Positions 43,934 through 53,345 of a DNA stretch of 64,000 nucleotides are shown in pieces. Positions within the stretch are counted from its first letter, which is position 1; the number at the start of each line of letters is the position of its first letter. The notes beneath the pieces were generated by a model. The model ran no database searches. It was not told the origin of the DNA and saw nothing but the letters and a program-made list of their open reading frames with translations. This stretch comes from Mycobacterium sp. ELW1 (GTDB taxonomy: Bacteria > Actinomycetota > Actinomycetes > Mycobacteriales > Mycobacteriaceae): positions 1,860,001 through 1,924,000 of the forward strand of contig NZ_CP032155.1 in assembly GCF_008329905.1 (NCBI RefSeq), in the 5' to 3' direction. Both the position numbers and the translations under genes were made by a program.

Positions 43934-45511
43934 ATGGACCACCTATCCCACACGTCGTCGGGGATCCCACTGGAGCCGGTGTACGGACCGGCCGACCGCA
44001 GTGGCGATCCCCCCGCGCCGGGCGCGTTTCCGTTCACCCGGGGCAACTTCTCCACCGGCTACCGCGGACGGTTGTGGACCTTCCGTCAGTATTCCGGGTT
44101 CGGCACCGCCGAGGAGTCGAACGAGCGCTATCGCTACCTGCTCGAGCAGGGTGGTACCGGGCTGTCGGTGGCCCTGGACCTGCCGACCCAATGTGGCTAC
44201 GACTCAGACGATCCGGAGTACGGGGAAGAGGTCGGCCGGGTCGGCGTCGCGGTCGACACCCTCGCCGATGCCGAGATCCTGTTCGATGGGATCCCGCTGG
44301 ATGCGATCAGCACCAGCTTCACCATCAACGGAACGGCCGCGATCCTGCTGGCCTTCTATGTCGCCGCCGCGGAGAAGAAAGGGGTGCCGCGCGAAAAGCT
44401 CACCGGCACCATCCAGAACGACATTCTCAAGGAATACGCCTCACGCGGAACGTGGATCTGGCCGCCGGAGCCGTCGCTGCGCCTGATTGCCGACACCATC
44501 GAGTTCTGCGCCGCCGAGGTGCCGCGGTTCAACGCGATCTCGGTCGCCGGAGCGCACTTCCGCGACGCCGGCGCCAACGCCGTGCAGGAGATGGCGTTCA
44601 CTCTCGCCGACGGCGTGACTTACTGCGACACCGTCGTCGAGCGCGGCCGGATGACCATCGACCAGTTCGCCCCGCAGATCTCGTTCTTCTTCTACACCCA
44701 CGGCGACTTCTTCGAGGAGATCGCCAAATACCGTGCCGGACGGCGCCGTTGGGCGACGATCGTGCGGGAACGGTGGGGCGCCAAGACCGACAAGGCCGCG
44801 ATGTTCCGGTTCGGCTGCGTATCCGGCGGTGCGTCGTTGTACGCCCCACAGGCGCAGAACAACCTGGTCCGGGTGGCCTACGAGGCGTTGGCATCGGTGC
44901 TCGGCGGCGTGCAGTCGATGTTCACCGCGGCCTGGGACGAGCCGTTCGCGCTGCCCAGCGAGGAGTCCGCGACGCTGGCGTTGCGCACCCAGCAGATCCT
45001 GGCCTACGAGACCGGAGTGGCCCGGGTGGCCGACCCGCTCGGTGGCTCCTACTTCGTCGAGGCGCTCACCGATGCCACCGAGGAACGGATCATCGAGATC
45101 ATGTCCGACCTCGAAAAGCACGGCGGCATGGTGCAATCCATCGAGGACGGCTACCTGCAGGGGCTGATAGCCGACGAGGCCTACAAGATCCATCAGGAGG
45201 TCGAGTCGGGCGTCCGCCCGGTGGTCGGGGTGAACAAGTTCGTCGTCGACGAGCCGGCCCCGGACCTGGCCACCTACGAACTCGACGCCGAGGGCCGCGA
45301 CAAGCAGCTGCGCCGGCTCGCGAAGGTGAAGGCCGAACGCAGTGAACTCGCCGTGAAAGAAGCCCTTGCCGCACTGGCCCGTTCGGCGGAAGGTGACGAC
45401 AATCTGATGCACAAGCTGATCGACTGCGCCAATGCGTACTGCACCGTGGGGGAGATGGTCTCCACGCTGAAGTCGGTATGGGGCGAATTCCAGCAACCGG
45501 TGGTCTTCTAG
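43934..45511 (+). CDS. B12-dependent acyl-CoA mutase, large subunit
   Basis: 525 aa, methylmalonyl-CoA mutase-type TIM barrel without the B12-binding domain, which is a separate gene downstream, as in isobutyryl-CoA and 2-hydroxyisobutyryl-CoA mutases. Core blocks: PFTRGNFSTGYRGRLWTFRQYSGFG (split here for reading), LDLPTQCGYDSDDPEYGEEVG, FTINGTAAILLAFYVAAAE, VADPLGGSYFVEALTD. By eye, the acyl-pocket residue in RQYSGF is Tyr (as in methylmalonyl-CoA mutase, not Phe or Ile) and the VQEMAF position is Gln (as in the ICM/HCM types, not Arg). This mixed pair leaves the substrate open. A carbon-skeleton rearrangement of a branched acyl-CoA is expected. Confidence 0.9.
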   Translation: MDHLSHTSSGIPLEPVYGPADRSGDPPAPGAFPFTRGNFSTGYRGRLWTFRQYSGFGTAEESNERYRYLLEQGGTGLSVALDLPTQCGYDSDDPEYGEEVGRVGVAVDTLADAEILFDGIPLDAISTSFTINGTAAILLAFYVAAAEKKGVPREKLTGTIQNDILKEYASRGTWIWPPEPSLRLIADTIEFCAAEVPRFNAISVAGAHFRDAGANAVQEMAFTLADGVTYCDTVVERGRMTIDQFAPQISFFFYTHGDFFEEIAKYRAGRRRWATIVRERWGAKTDKAAMFRFGCVSGGASLYAPQAQNNLVRVAYEALASVLGGVQSMFTAAWDEPFALPSEESATLALRTQQILAYETGVARVADPLGGSYFVEALTDATEERIIEIMSDLEKHGGMVQSIEDGYLQGLIADEAYKIHQEVESGVRPVVGVNKFVVDEPAPDLATYELDAEGRDKQLRRLAKVKAERSELAVKEALAALARSAEGDDNLMHKLIDCANAYCTVGEMVSTLKSVWGEFQQPVVF

Positions 45512-45912
45512 TGAGCGCTCGCATCCTGGTGGCCAAGCCCGGTCTGGACGGCCACGACCGCGGCGCCAAGATCGTGGCCCGCGCGCTGCGCGACGCCGGT
45601 TTCGAGGTGATCTACACCGGGATCCGCCAGCGCATCGAGGACATCGTGTCGATCGCACTGCAGGAAGATGTTGCGGTGGTAGGACTTTCAATTCTATCCG
45701 GTGCCCATCTGGCCCTGACCAAGCGGACCGTGGACGCGCTGCGGGAAGCCGACGCCGGCGACATCGCCGTGATCGTCGGCGGCACGATCCCGCAGAGTGA
45801 CGTGGCCAAGCTGCTGGAGGTCGGTGCCGCGGCGGTGTTCCCGACCGGGACGTCGCTCGACACCCTGGTGACCGACGTCCGCGCGTTGACTTCAGAACAG
45901 GTGGCCGACTAA
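45511..45912 (+). CDS. B12-dependent acyl-CoA mutase, small (cobalamin-binding) subunit
   Basis: 133 aa from GTG 45511, which shares its G with the large-subunit TAG stop (TAGTG). The DxHxxG motif is in GLDGHDRGAKIVARAL, giving His ligation of cobalt. VVGLSILSGAHL and IVIVGGTIP-like strands complete the Rossmann-type B12 domain. Length equals IcmB/HcmB-type subunits. A MeaB-type chaperone is at 53346. Confidence 0.95.
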   Translation: MSARILVAKPGLDGHDRGAKIVARALRDAGFEVIYTGIRQRIEDIVSIALQEDVAVVGLSILSGAHLALTKRTVDALREADAGDIAVIVGGTIPQSDVAKLLEVGAAAVFPTGTSLDTLVTDVRALTSEQVAD

Positions 45913-46868
45913 TGCGCCTCGGAGTGATGATCGGTGCCGAGCGCGGCGATATGGCCCGCAAGGTGAAGAAGCTGCTCGAGGACATCGAGTGGGCCGAGGC
46001 CGCCGGCTTCGACACCGCGTGGATGCCGCAGGTGCCCAACGACTATGACGCGCTGACGATGGTCGCGCAGATGGGCACCCGCACCTCGCGCATCGAGCTG
46101 GGCACCGCGGTGGTCCCCCTGCAGGCGCAGCACCCGATCGCACTGGCCCGCCAGGCGCTGTCGGTGCACGCCGGCAGCGGAAACCGGCTGGCGTTGGGCG
46201 TGGGACCGTCGCATCATTGGATCATCCGCGACATGTTGGGGCTGCCCTACGAGAAGCCGGCGTCTTACACCCGCGACTACCTCGAGGTGCTGGGCGCCGC
46301 GCTGGCCGGCCCGGGCGACGTAGACGTCGAGAACGACACTTTCACGGTGCACAATCCGACTGTGCTGCAAGCGGAATCGCCGCTTCCGGTGCTGCTGGCC
46401 GCGTTGGGGCCGGTGATGCTGCAGATCGCGGGTGAACTCACCGACGGCACCGTGCTGTGGATGGCCGACGAGCGCGCGATCGGCGACCACATCGCGCCGC
46501 GGATCACCAAAGCCGCCGACAACGCCGGTCGGCCGGCTCCGCGCATAGTCGCCGGAATCCCGGTGTGCTTGTGCGCGAATTCCGAAATCGAGGCGGCCAA
46601 GGACCGGGCCAACCGGATCCTCGCCGAGGCCGAGACGTCGCCCAACTATCAGAAGCTGCTCGACCGCGGTGACGCACGAAACGTCGGCGACCTGTGTGCG
46701 GCCGGCGACGAAGAAGCCATTCTGGCCCGGTTCCGCGCTTTCGCCGACGCCGGGGTCACCGACCTGTCGGTGCGCCTGTTGCCGATCGGGGAGACCCGTG
46801 ACGAGCTCGTGGCGTCGAAATACCGCACGCGCGAGGTGATTGCGCAACTCGGCGCCGAGGTGCGATGA
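45912..46868 (+). CDS. LLM-class (F420-type) flavin oxidoreductase
   Basis: 318 aa luciferase-like TIM barrel. Motifs: MARKVKKLLEDIEWAEAAGFDTAWMPQ, TRTSRIELGTAVVPLQAQHPIALARQA, RLALGVGPSHHWII. In mycobacteria most such proteins use F420 rather than FMN, but the cofactor is not proved. Start shares A with the preceding TAA (TAATG) and its stop overlaps the CoA-transferase ATG. Its embedding in the mutase operon implies a redox step on the same substrate. Confidence 0.9.
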   Translation: MRLGVMIGAERGDMARKVKKLLEDIEWAEAAGFDTAWMPQVPNDYDALTMVAQMGTRTSRIELGTAVVPLQAQHPIALARQALSVHAGSGNRLALGVGPSHHWIIRDMLGLPYEKPASYTRDYLEVLGAALAGPGDVDVENDTFTVHNPTVLQAESPLPVLLAALGPVMLQIAGELTDGTVLWMADERAIGDHIAPRITKAADNAGRPAPRIVAGIPVCLCANSEIEAAKDRANRILAEAETSPNYQKLLDRGDARNVGDLCAAGDEEAILARFRAFADAGVTDLSVRLLPIGETRDELVASKYRTREVIAQLGAEVR

Positions 46869-47908
46869 GCTCCGCCGCTCCACTATCCGGCATTCGGATC
46901 CTCGAGGTCGGCACCATGCTGGCCGGACCGTATGCCACCATGCTGCTCGCCGATCTCGGTGCGCAGGTCATCAAGATCGAGCCGCCCGGCGGGGAGATCT
47001 CCCGTCAGGTCGGGGACAGCTATTTCGCCAGCCTGAACCGTAACAAGCGCAGCGTGTGCCTGGACCTGGCCTCCGAGGCCGGGCAGCAGCGCCTCGGTGA
47101 GCTGGTCGCGGAATCCGATGCGCTACTGGTCAATATGAAGCCTTCGGTGATCCGGCGGTTCGGGCTCACCTATGAGGCGCTGCGTACGCACAACGAGAAG
47201 ATCGTGTGTGTCGCGCTGACCGGCTACGGCCTGGACGGCGGCGATGACCCCGCCTTCGACTACGTGATCCAGGCAGCCACCGGTGTGGCCGCACTGACCG
47301 GTGACCCGGATGCGCCGCCGACTCTGCCGGGCTACTCGTCGGCCGACAACTCCACCGGGTTGACCGCGGCGCTGGGACTTCTCGCGATGATCGTCTCCGG
47401 GCGGGGTGGGCAGGTGGATGTCTCGCTGCGCGACGTGATGTTCTCGCAGCTGAACTACCGCGCCTCGGCGTATCTCAACGATGGTGTGCACCCGCGTCGG
47501 CATCCGTTCGGTGCGCACTCGTTTTACGTTCCTGCGCAGCTGTTTCCGACCGCGGATGGGTATTTGGCGCTGTTCGTCACCCACGACGGCTTCTGGAAGA
47601 TCTTCGCCGCCGAGGCCGGCATCGACGGCTTCCCGACGATGGCCGAGCGATCGGCGCACCGCGATGAGGTTCTGGCGATCGTGACCGCAGCGCTGGCCGC
47701 CGACACCGCGGCGGGCTGGGAGGCGCGGTTGCGTCCTTTGGGGATTCCGGCGGCTGCGGTGCGATCGCTGCCCGACGCCCTCGAGGCGACACCGGATGTC
47801 GTCGTCACCGCGGGGGATTACCGGCTGGTCGGCAGTCCGGTGCGGGTGGTCGGATATGAACCCGACTATCTGCCGCCCCCGGTGCTCGACGAGTTTCAGT
47901 CGTCGTAG
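46865..47908 (+). CDS. CaiB/BaiF (family III) CoA-transferase
   Basis: 347 aa. Family blocks: LSGIRILEVGTMLAGPYATMLLADLGAQV, VIKIEPPGGE, NRNKRSVCLDLASEAG. The catalytic Asp is expected in GGQVDVSLRDVMFSQ (about residue 180). Activates a carboxylic acid by CoA transfer or moves CoA between intermediates. ATGA overlap upstream; its 3' end overlaps the convergent ferredoxin gene by 13 nt. A second CaiB-type gene is at the window end. Confidence 0.93.
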   Translation: MSSAAPLSGIRILEVGTMLAGPYATMLLADLGAQVIKIEPPGGEISRQVGDSYFASLNRNKRSVCLDLASEAGQQRLGELVAESDALLVNMKPSVIRRFGLTYEALRTHNEKIVCVALTGYGLDGGDDPAFDYVIQAATGVAALTGDPDAPPTLPGYSSADNSTGLTAALGLLAMIVSGRGGQVDVSLRDVMFSQLNYRASAYLNDGVHPRRHPFGAHSFYVPAQLFPTADGYLALFVTHDGFWKIFAAEAGIDGFPTMAERSAHRDEVLAIVTAALAADTAAGWEARLRPLGIPAAAVRSLPDALEATPDVVVTAGDYRLVGSPVRVVGYEPDYLPPPVLDEFQSS

Positions 47909-48168
47909 GTCACGGTCACGTCGGACTCGGGCACGCCCTGGCAGGTCAGGATCAGGCCGTCGTCGATTTCGCTGTCGTCGAGCACCTCGTTGACCCGCAT
48001 CTTGACCTGGCCGTCGGTGAGCGTCGCGATGCAGGTTCCGCAGTTGCCGGCTTCGCAGCTGTAGGGCGGGGTCAGTCCGGCGCGTCGGGCGGTCTCCAGC
48101 ACCGTCTCGCCTTCGTTGACCGGCATGGTCACCGTCTTACCGTCCAGCGTGATCGTCGCCGTGCTCAC
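47896..48168 (-). CDS. 2Fe-2S plant-type ferredoxin
   Basis: 90 aa. Cluster cysteines: SCEAGNCGTC (C-x4-C-x2-C) and LTCQG. Residues otherwise match the plant/adrenodoxin-like ferredoxin fold (ETVLETARRAGLTPPYS). Candidate electron donor for the Rieske oxygenase at 58985, though no dedicated reductase is in the window. Divergent from the ligase operon with an operator between. Confidence 0.95.
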   Translation of the reverse strand: MSTATITLDGKTVTMPVNEGETVLETARRAGLTPPYSCEAGNCGTCIATLTDGQVKMRVNEVLDDSEIDDGLILTCQGVPESDVTVTYDD

Positions 48169-48208
48169 TTCTCTCCTCAGCGTTAGCGCAGTATCATTCT
48201 ACCCAGAT

Positions 48209-48223
48209 GAGAATACAGTTCTC
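48209..48223. promoter_or_regulatory. TetR-type operator, ferredoxin/ligase intergenic
   Basis: GAGAATACAGTTCTC, a perfect GAGAA-N5-TTCTC match between the divergent ferredoxin and ligase operon. A further TTCTC half-site is at 48240-48244. Confidence 0.7.
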
Positions 48224-48298
48224 TACTGGCGATAGTATGTTCTCGTTTGTCGACCTGTTGATGGGATTGTCACTGACCATGTGCGAGCGGACCGCGCC

Positions 48299-49693
48299 GT
48301 GAGCGACGTGAGAGTGCTTGCCTTTGAGGACCGCATCTACACACGATCTCAGGTCGATGCGCTGTCTGCGGGATTGGCAGGCACGCTCGCCAGCCGTGGC
48401 GTGCGGGCCGGCCAGCGCGTGGCGCTGATGTCGACCAATCGGCCTGAGTTCATTTTCGCCGTGCACGCCATCTGGCGCCTCGGTGCGTCCGCGGTGTTGA
48501 TCAGCCCGGCCTGGAAAGCGGCCGATGTCGGCCATGCGCTCGACGTATCCGGCGCCGATCATGCCGTCGGTGACAGCCCGCTGTTGGCCGACCTGATGCC
48601 GATGCTCAGCCTCGACGATCCGATCAGCCCGGGGGAGCCCACCCCGGTGGAGTACGCGGCTGACTCCGATGCCGTGCTGGTGTTCAGCTCGGGAACCACG
48701 GGTATGCCCAAAGCGGTTCGGCACACCCATGGTTCGCTGGCCGCGAGCGTCCGGCACTGGCGTCAGGCCCTGGGCCTCACGGCAGTCGATCGCATGCAGA
48801 TCGTCACACCGCCCTCGCACATCCTCGGCCTGCTCAACATCGCCACCGTGCTCGATGCCGGCGCGTGGATGCGGCTGCACCGCCGGTTCGACATCGACAC
48901 CATGCTGCAGTGCATCAAGGACGACCGCATCACCGTCGAAATGGCTGTCGCGCCTATCGCATTGGCGATCGCCTCGCATCCGAGGCTCGAGACTTTCGAT
49001 CTGTCGTCGCTGCGCTACATCATGTGGTGCGCCACTCCGGTCACCACCAGCGTCGCCGAGGCCGTGACGGAGCGGACCGGCGTCGGCTGGATCTCGGCGT
49101 ACGGCACCAGCGAGGTGCCGGTGATCGCGTGTTGCCCGCGCGACGCGGCCCGGCTCGACACCGTCGGGCGTCCGATTCCGCCGGTGCGCATCGTGTCGAC
49201 GGGAACCGGTGAGCCGGTGGAGGCGGGCGAGACCGGGGAGATCCAGGTGCGATCGGATTCGGCCATGGCCGGCTACCTGCCCGCCGACGCAACCGCCGAG
49301 GCGTTCGATGACGGTTGGTATCGCACCGGGGACCTCGGTTACCTGGACGACGGCTGGCTGCGAATCACCGACCGGCTCAAGGAAATGGTCAAGGTGCGGG
49401 GCTTCCAAGTCGCTCCCGCCGAGGTCGAGTCGGTGCTGCACGGCCATCCCGCTGTGCAGGACTGCGCGGTGTTCGGTGTGCCCGACGAGGCCGACGGCGA
49501 GGCTGTGATCGCCGCGGTCGCCGTCGCCGAGCCGGTCGGCTCCGAGGAGCTGGACGCGCTGGTCGCCGAGAAACTGGCGTCGTACAAACGTCCCCGCGAC
49601 ATCGTGTTCGTGCCCGAAATCCCGCGCCTGCCATCGGGCAAGGCGTTGCGGCGAGTTCTCAAGGAGCAGTATGGATGCACGCCTGACCAGTGA
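48299..49693 (+). CDS. AMP-forming acyl-CoA ligase
   Basis: About 464 aa from GTG 48299 (GTG 48281 is an alternative). ANL superfamily: VLVFSSGTTGMPKAVRHTHG (A3), SAYGTSEVPVIACCP (A5-like), DDGWYRTGDLGYLDDGWLRITDR (A7), and PSGKALRRVLKEQY with the C-terminal Lys. It lacks ~60 residues at the N-terminus compared with typical ligases, and starts at the first conserved strand. Activates a carboxylic acid to CoA thioester. It overlaps the next gene by 23 nt. Confidence 0.92.
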   Translation: MSDVRVLAFEDRIYTRSQVDALSAGLAGTLASRGVRAGQRVALMSTNRPEFIFAVHAIWRLGASAVLISPAWKAADVGHALDVSGADHAVGDSPLLADLMPMLSLDDPISPGEPTPVEYAADSDAVLVFSSGTTGMPKAVRHTHGSLAASVRHWRQALGLTAVDRMQIVTPPSHILGLLNIATVLDAGAWMRLHRRFDIDTMLQCIKDDRITVEMAVAPIALAIASHPRLETFDLSSLRYIMWCATPVTTSVAEAVTERTGVGWISAYGTSEVPVIACCPRDAARLDTVGRPIPPVRIVSTGTGEPVEAGETGEIQVRSDSAMAGYLPADATAEAFDDGWYRTGDLGYLDDGWLRITDRLKEMVKVRGFQVAPAEVESVLHGHPAVQDCAVFGVPDEADGEAVIAAVAVAEPVGSEELDALVAEKLASYKRPRDIVFVPEIPRLPSGKALRRVLKEQYGCTPDQ

Positions 49694-50576
49694 GCAGCAG
49701 CAGCTGCGCGATGCCGCGGCCCGGCTGGCCGACGACTTCGGGCCGGGCTCCGTCGCGGACCTGGACGACCAGCAGCGCCGGGCGCGGCTGGCCAAGACCG
49801 TCGACGCGACCGGCTGGCGGTCGCTCCGTTCCGACGGCGCCAGCGGCGTCGAAGTCGCCTTGGTGGCCGAGGAATTCGCCCGTGGTCTGGTCGACGTGCC
49901 GTTCCTCGGGCCGGTGCTCGCCGACGATCTGTACCGCCTGCTGGCGGCCGACCCGGTGCCGGCGACCATCGCGGTCGGTGACACAGTGATCGACGCCGAC
50001 GGGGCCGCCGCCGCGGTGCGGCTGACCGGTCACACCGTCGACTCGATCGGTGTCGGCGCGGCCCGCGATGGCGCGGATCTGACCCGCGTCACCGCCGCCG
50101 CCTCCGGCTCACCGGACACCGTTGGGGAGCTGACCGCCGAGCAGACGCAGCGCTGGTACGCCCTGGCGCTGGCCGTGACGACGGCCGACCTGGTCGGTGC
50201 GGCACGCGGCACCCACACGCTGGCAACCGAATACGCGAAGGTGCGCGAGCAGTACGGCTCGGCCATCGGTTCGTACCAGGCCGTCGCCCACCTGCTGGCC
50301 GAGGGCCTGGCTCTCATCGAGGGGTCGGTGAGCGTGTTGCGCCACGCCGCCTGGGCTGTCGACGAGCTGCCCGCAGAAGAAGCAGTGGAAGCCGGCCGGG
50401 TCGCCAAGATCTACTGCGCACGAGCCGCACTCGCGGTGTGCGAGATGTCGATCCAGGTGCACGGCGGCATCGGCAACACCTGGGAGTGCCTTGCCCATGT
50501 TTATCTGCGCCGGGTGCTGGCCGCCACCGAGGCCTGGCCGGTCAAGTTGGAGGAGTTGACCATTGGACTTTCGTGA
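49671..50576 (+). CDS. Acyl-CoA dehydrogenase, short subunit of a pair
   Basis: 301 aa, ACAD fold with a shortened N-terminal and middle domain. C-terminal helical motifs are retained (ADLVGAARGTHTLATEYAKVREQYGSAIG, SIQVHGGIGNTWE). Together with the following full-length ACAD it resembles the alpha2beta2 heterodimer-type dehydrogenases of mycobacterial steroid catabolism, in which FAD is bound across two different subunits. Overlaps both neighbours, so coupled. Confidence 0.88.
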   Translation: MDARLTSEQQQLRDAAARLADDFGPGSVADLDDQQRRARLAKTVDATGWRSLRSDGASGVEVALVAEEFARGLVDVPFLGPVLADDLYRLLAADPVPATIAVGDTVIDADGAAAAVRLTGHTVDSIGVGAARDGADLTRVTAAASGSPDTVGELTAEQTQRWYALALAVTTADLVGAARGTHTLATEYAKVREQYGSAIGSYQAVAHLLAEGLALIEGSVSVLRHAAWAVDELPAEEAVEAGRVAKIYCARAALAVCEMSIQVHGGIGNTWECLAHVYLRRVLAATEAWPVKLEELTIGLS

Positions 50577-51651
50577 TTCTCCGGACGAGGCCGCTTTCCG
50601 GGAGCGGTTGCGCGGCTGGCTGACAGAGCAGAAGGGCAAGTTTCCGACGTCGGGCGACGCCTATTGGGCCAAGGCGGGGGAGTGGCACCAGGCGCTGTAC
50701 GCCGCCGGGTTCTTCGGCACCTCGTGGCCGAAAGAGTATGGCGGCCAGGGCTTGCCACCCGTGTTCGACGTGATCGTCGACGAGGAGATCGCCAAGGCCG
50801 GAGCGCCCGCGCGTCCGAGCCTGGGCTACCTGGTGGTCGGTCTGAGCCACCACGGCAGCGAGGAACTGCGGCAGCGGTTCCTGCCCGGGATGATCAACGG
50901 CACCGAGCGCTGGTGCCAAGGGTTTTCGGAACCCGGTGCGGGGTCGGACCTGGCGTCGCTGACCACGACCGCGACGCGTGACGGTGACGAGTACATCATC
51001 AACGGTCACAAGATCTGGACCAGCTACTCCGATTGTGCTGACTGGTGTCTGGTGCTGGCGCGCACTGACAAGGATGTGCCCAAGCACAAGGGCATCTCGG
51101 CCTTCATTGTCACGATGCATCAGCCGGGCATCGTGCAGCGGCCGCTGAAGATGATCAGCGGTGTCACCAAGGAATTCGGTCAGGTCGAGTTCGACGGCGC
51201 GCGTGTTCCGGCTGCGAACATGGTCGGCGCGCCCGGTGACGGTTGGAAGCTGGCCATGACGGTGGTCAGTCACGAGCGTGAGCCGTCGACGCTGGGGTTC
51301 TCCGCGCGGTACGGAAAGCTGGTGCGTCAGATGGCGTCCCGGGTCGAGGGCCCAGCCCCCGACGAGCTGGCGTGGGCGTGGGTGCAGACCGAGATGTTGC
51401 GCCTGCATGTGCGCCGGCGCCTGTCCGAGCAGCTCGACGGCATCAAGCACGGCCCGGACGGATCGCTGGACAAATTGTTGATGACCTGGACCGAGCAGTC
51501 GGTCGGGCATGCCGCGTTGGCCACCGTCGGCACCGACGACGAGGAGTTGTTCGGCGCCTACCTCTACAGCCGTGCCCAGAGCGTGATGGGCGGGACGTCA
51601 CAGATTCAGAAGAACATCATCGCCGGACGAATTCTTGGACTGGGAGTTTAA
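50563..51651 (+). CDS. Acyl-CoA dehydrogenase, long subunit of a pair
   Basis: 362 aa from TTG 50563 with GGAGG upstream. Motifs: YGGQGLPPVFDVIVDEEIAKAG, CQGFSEPGAGSDLASLTTTA (FAD/substrate loop), SYSDCADWCLVLARTDKDVPKHKG, QSVMGGTSQIQKNIIAGRILG (C-terminal signature). Pairs with the short ACAD upstream; a similar pair is at 55062-56990. Catalyses alpha,beta-dehydrogenation of an acyl-CoA. Confidence 0.93.
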   Translation: MDFRDSPDEAAFRERLRGWLTEQKGKFPTSGDAYWAKAGEWHQALYAAGFFGTSWPKEYGGQGLPPVFDVIVDEEIAKAGAPARPSLGYLVVGLSHHGSEELRQRFLPGMINGTERWCQGFSEPGAGSDLASLTTTATRDGDEYIINGHKIWTSYSDCADWCLVLARTDKDVPKHKGISAFIVTMHQPGIVQRPLKMISGVTKEFGQVEFDGARVPAANMVGAPGDGWKLAMTVVSHEREPSTLGFSARYGKLVRQMASRVEGPAPDELAWAWVQTEMLRLHVRRRLSEQLDGIKHGPDGSLDKLLMTWTEQSVGHAALATVGTDDEELFGAYLYSRAQSVMGGTSQIQKNIIAGRILGLGV

Positions 51652-51655
51652 CGAC

Positions 51656-52420
51656 ATGTACGACATGCCAGACGAAATCGATGTGCAGGCCGACGGTCCG
51701 CTGCGGATCATCACGCTGAATCGTCCCGACGAGCTGAACGCCGTCAACGACAACCTCCATGTCGGGCTGGCCAAGATCTGGGAGGCGCTCAACGAGGATG
51801 CCTCTGCGCGGGCGGCTGTCATCACCGGTGCGGGCCGGGCCTTCTCGGCCGGCGGAGACTTCAATTACCTCGACGAACTGCGCAACGATGAAGCGTTGCG
51901 GCAGAAGACGATCAAGCACGGCCGTGATCTGGTGATCGGTATGGTCCGCTGCCGCATCCCGGTGATCGCGGCCGTCAACGGCCCGGCGGTCGGGCTGGGC
52001 TGCAGCCTGGCCGCACTGTCCGACGTCGTGTACATCGCCGAGAACGCGTTCTTCGCCGACCCGCACGTGTCCATCGGTCTGGTCGCCGCCGACGGCGGGC
52101 CGCTGGTGTGGGGATCGCAGATCAGCCTGCTGCAGGCCAAGGAGTTCGCACTGACCGGGGTGCGGATCAAGGCGCAGCGCGCGGTCGAACTCGGGCTGGC
52201 GAATCATGTTGTGGCCGATCCGGTCTCCGAGGCGATCGCCTGCGCGAAGAGGATCATCGAACTCCCGCAGCAGGCGGTCGAGGCCACCAAGCGGCTGATG
52301 AACATCCAGCTGGAGAAGTCGGTGATGGCCTCGCTGGACTACGCCAACCTCGCCGAATATGTGTCGTTCGGCACCGCCGACTTCAACAGGATCGTCGACG
52401 GCTTGATCGCCAAGAAGTAG
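51656..52420 (+). CDS. Enoyl-CoA hydratase/isomerase family protein
   Basis: 254 aa from ATG 51656 (GGGAG upstream). Crotonase core: ITLNRPDELNAV, GRAFSAGGDFNYL, NGPAVGLGCSLAALSDVVY. The usual second glutamate (in the canonical PE...G pattern) reads PHVSIGLVAADGG, with Asp where Glu is common, as in several mycobacterial EchA proteins, so hydration is not assured. Last gene of the ligase-ACAD-ACAD operon. Confidence 0.9.
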   Translation: MYDMPDEIDVQADGPLRIITLNRPDELNAVNDNLHVGLAKIWEALNEDASARAAVITGAGRAFSAGGDFNYLDELRNDEALRQKTIKHGRDLVIGMVRCRIPVIAAVNGPAVGLGCSLAALSDVVYIAENAFFADPHVSIGLVAADGGPLVWGSQISLLQAKEFALTGVRIKAQRAVELGLANHVVADPVSEAIACAKRIIELPQQAVEATKRLMNIQLEKSVMASLDYANLAEYVSFGTADFNRIVDGLIAKK

Positions 52421-52424
52421 GTCG

Positions 52425-52480
52425 CGACAGTAACGCCACGGCGAGAATTCCGGCCGGAGTCCTCCGTGGCGTTACTGTCG
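52425..52480. terminator. 17-bp perfect inverted repeat, possible terminator
   Basis: CGACAGTAACGCCACGG (52425-52441) and CCGTGGCGTTACTGTCG (52464-52480), with a 22-nt loop containing CCGGCCGG. Lies between the convergent crotonase and SDR genes. It could be a bidirectional terminator or a copy of a dispersed intergenic repeat. Confidence 0.65.
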
Positions 52481-52489
52481 GCGCGGGAG

Positions 52490-53254
52490 CTACTTCGGCG
52501 GGAAGCGCAGGGCACCGTCGAGGCGAATGGTCTCGCCGTTGAGGTAGTCGTTCTCGGCGATCGACAGTGCCAGTGCGCCGTACTCGACCGATCGTCCCAT
52601 CCGCTTCGGGAACGGTACCTGCGGGCCCCAGTACGCCTCCAGCTGGTCGGCGGCCTTGCCGTAGGCAGGGGTGTTGATGGTGCCCGGCGCGATCGCCATC
52701 ACCCGGATGCCCAACGGTGAAAGGTCGCGCGCGGCAACCAGAGTCATCGCCACCACGCCGCCCTTGGCCGCAGAGTAGGGCAGCTGTCCGATCTGGCCTT
52801 CGTACGCGGCGATCGACGCGGTGTTGATGATGACACCGCGGGCCCCGTTCTCGTCGGGCTCCTGGCGCGCCATCGCGGCCGCGACGTGGCGCATCACGTT
52901 GAACACCGCGGTCAGGTAGAAGGTGATGGTCTTGGTGAACGCCTCCAGCTCCATCGGCGCCCCGTCCTTGCCGACCAGCCGACCACCGCCGGCCGGGCCG
53001 CCGTGAGTGTCCACCGAGATGCGCAAAGGCCCCAGCTCCTCGGCGGCGGCGATGGCAGCCAGCACGTCGTCGTCGCTGGTGACGTCGGTGCGGACGTAGG
53101 GGATGGCGAGCTCGGCGGCAAGTTCCTTGCCCTTGTCGTCGGCCAGGTCGGCGATCACGACCTTGACGCCGGCCGCGTGCAGTTTGCGCACGGTCGCCTC
53201 GCCGAGGCCGCCTGCGCCACCGAAGACGACGGCGGAACTTCCACTGATCTGCAT
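52490..53254 (-). CDS. SDR family dehydrogenase (3-hydroxyacyl-CoA type)
   Basis: 254 aa from ATG 53254 ([21 protein letters not shown] upstream). Motif [14 protein letters not shown], then DLADDK (acidic, so NAD-type), catalytic [24 protein letters not shown]. Resembles type II 3-hydroxyacyl-CoA dehydrogenases (HSD10-like) used in beta-oxidation. Transcribed away from meaB with an operator between; it would supply the step after the crotonase. Confidence 0.92.
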   Translation of the reverse strand: MQISGSSAVVFGGAGGLGEATVRKLHAAGVKVVIADLADDKGKELAAELAIPYVRTDVTSDDDVLAAIAAAEELGPLRISVDTHGGPAGGGRLVGKDGAPMELEAFTKTITFYLTAVFNVMRHVAAAMARQEPDENGARGVIINTASIAAYEGQIGQLPYSAAKGGVVAMTLVAARDLSPLGIRVMAIAPGTINTPAYGKAADQLEAYWGPQVPFPKRMGRSVEYGALALSIAENDYLNGETIRLDGALRFPPK

Positions 53255-53291
53255 AGCGTTACCCTTCTTGCAACTGACGCTCTCTACTTGA

Positions 53292-53306
53292 GAGAATAGT
53301 ATTCTC
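53292..53306. promoter_or_regulatory. TetR-type operator, SDR/meaB intergenic
   Basis: GAGAATAGTATTCTC, a fully symmetrical palindrome. A second inverted repeat TCTCT-ACTTG-AGAGA (53281-53295) overlaps it. It sits between divergent SDR and meaB starts. Confidence 0.75.
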
Positions 53307-53345
53307 ATACCGACCGGAATTGGTCAATCACGTAGGGACGTAGCG

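Noticed and set aside
48230..48244. Second full TetR operator
   Set aside because: Only the right half TTCTC matches; the left half has one of five bases.
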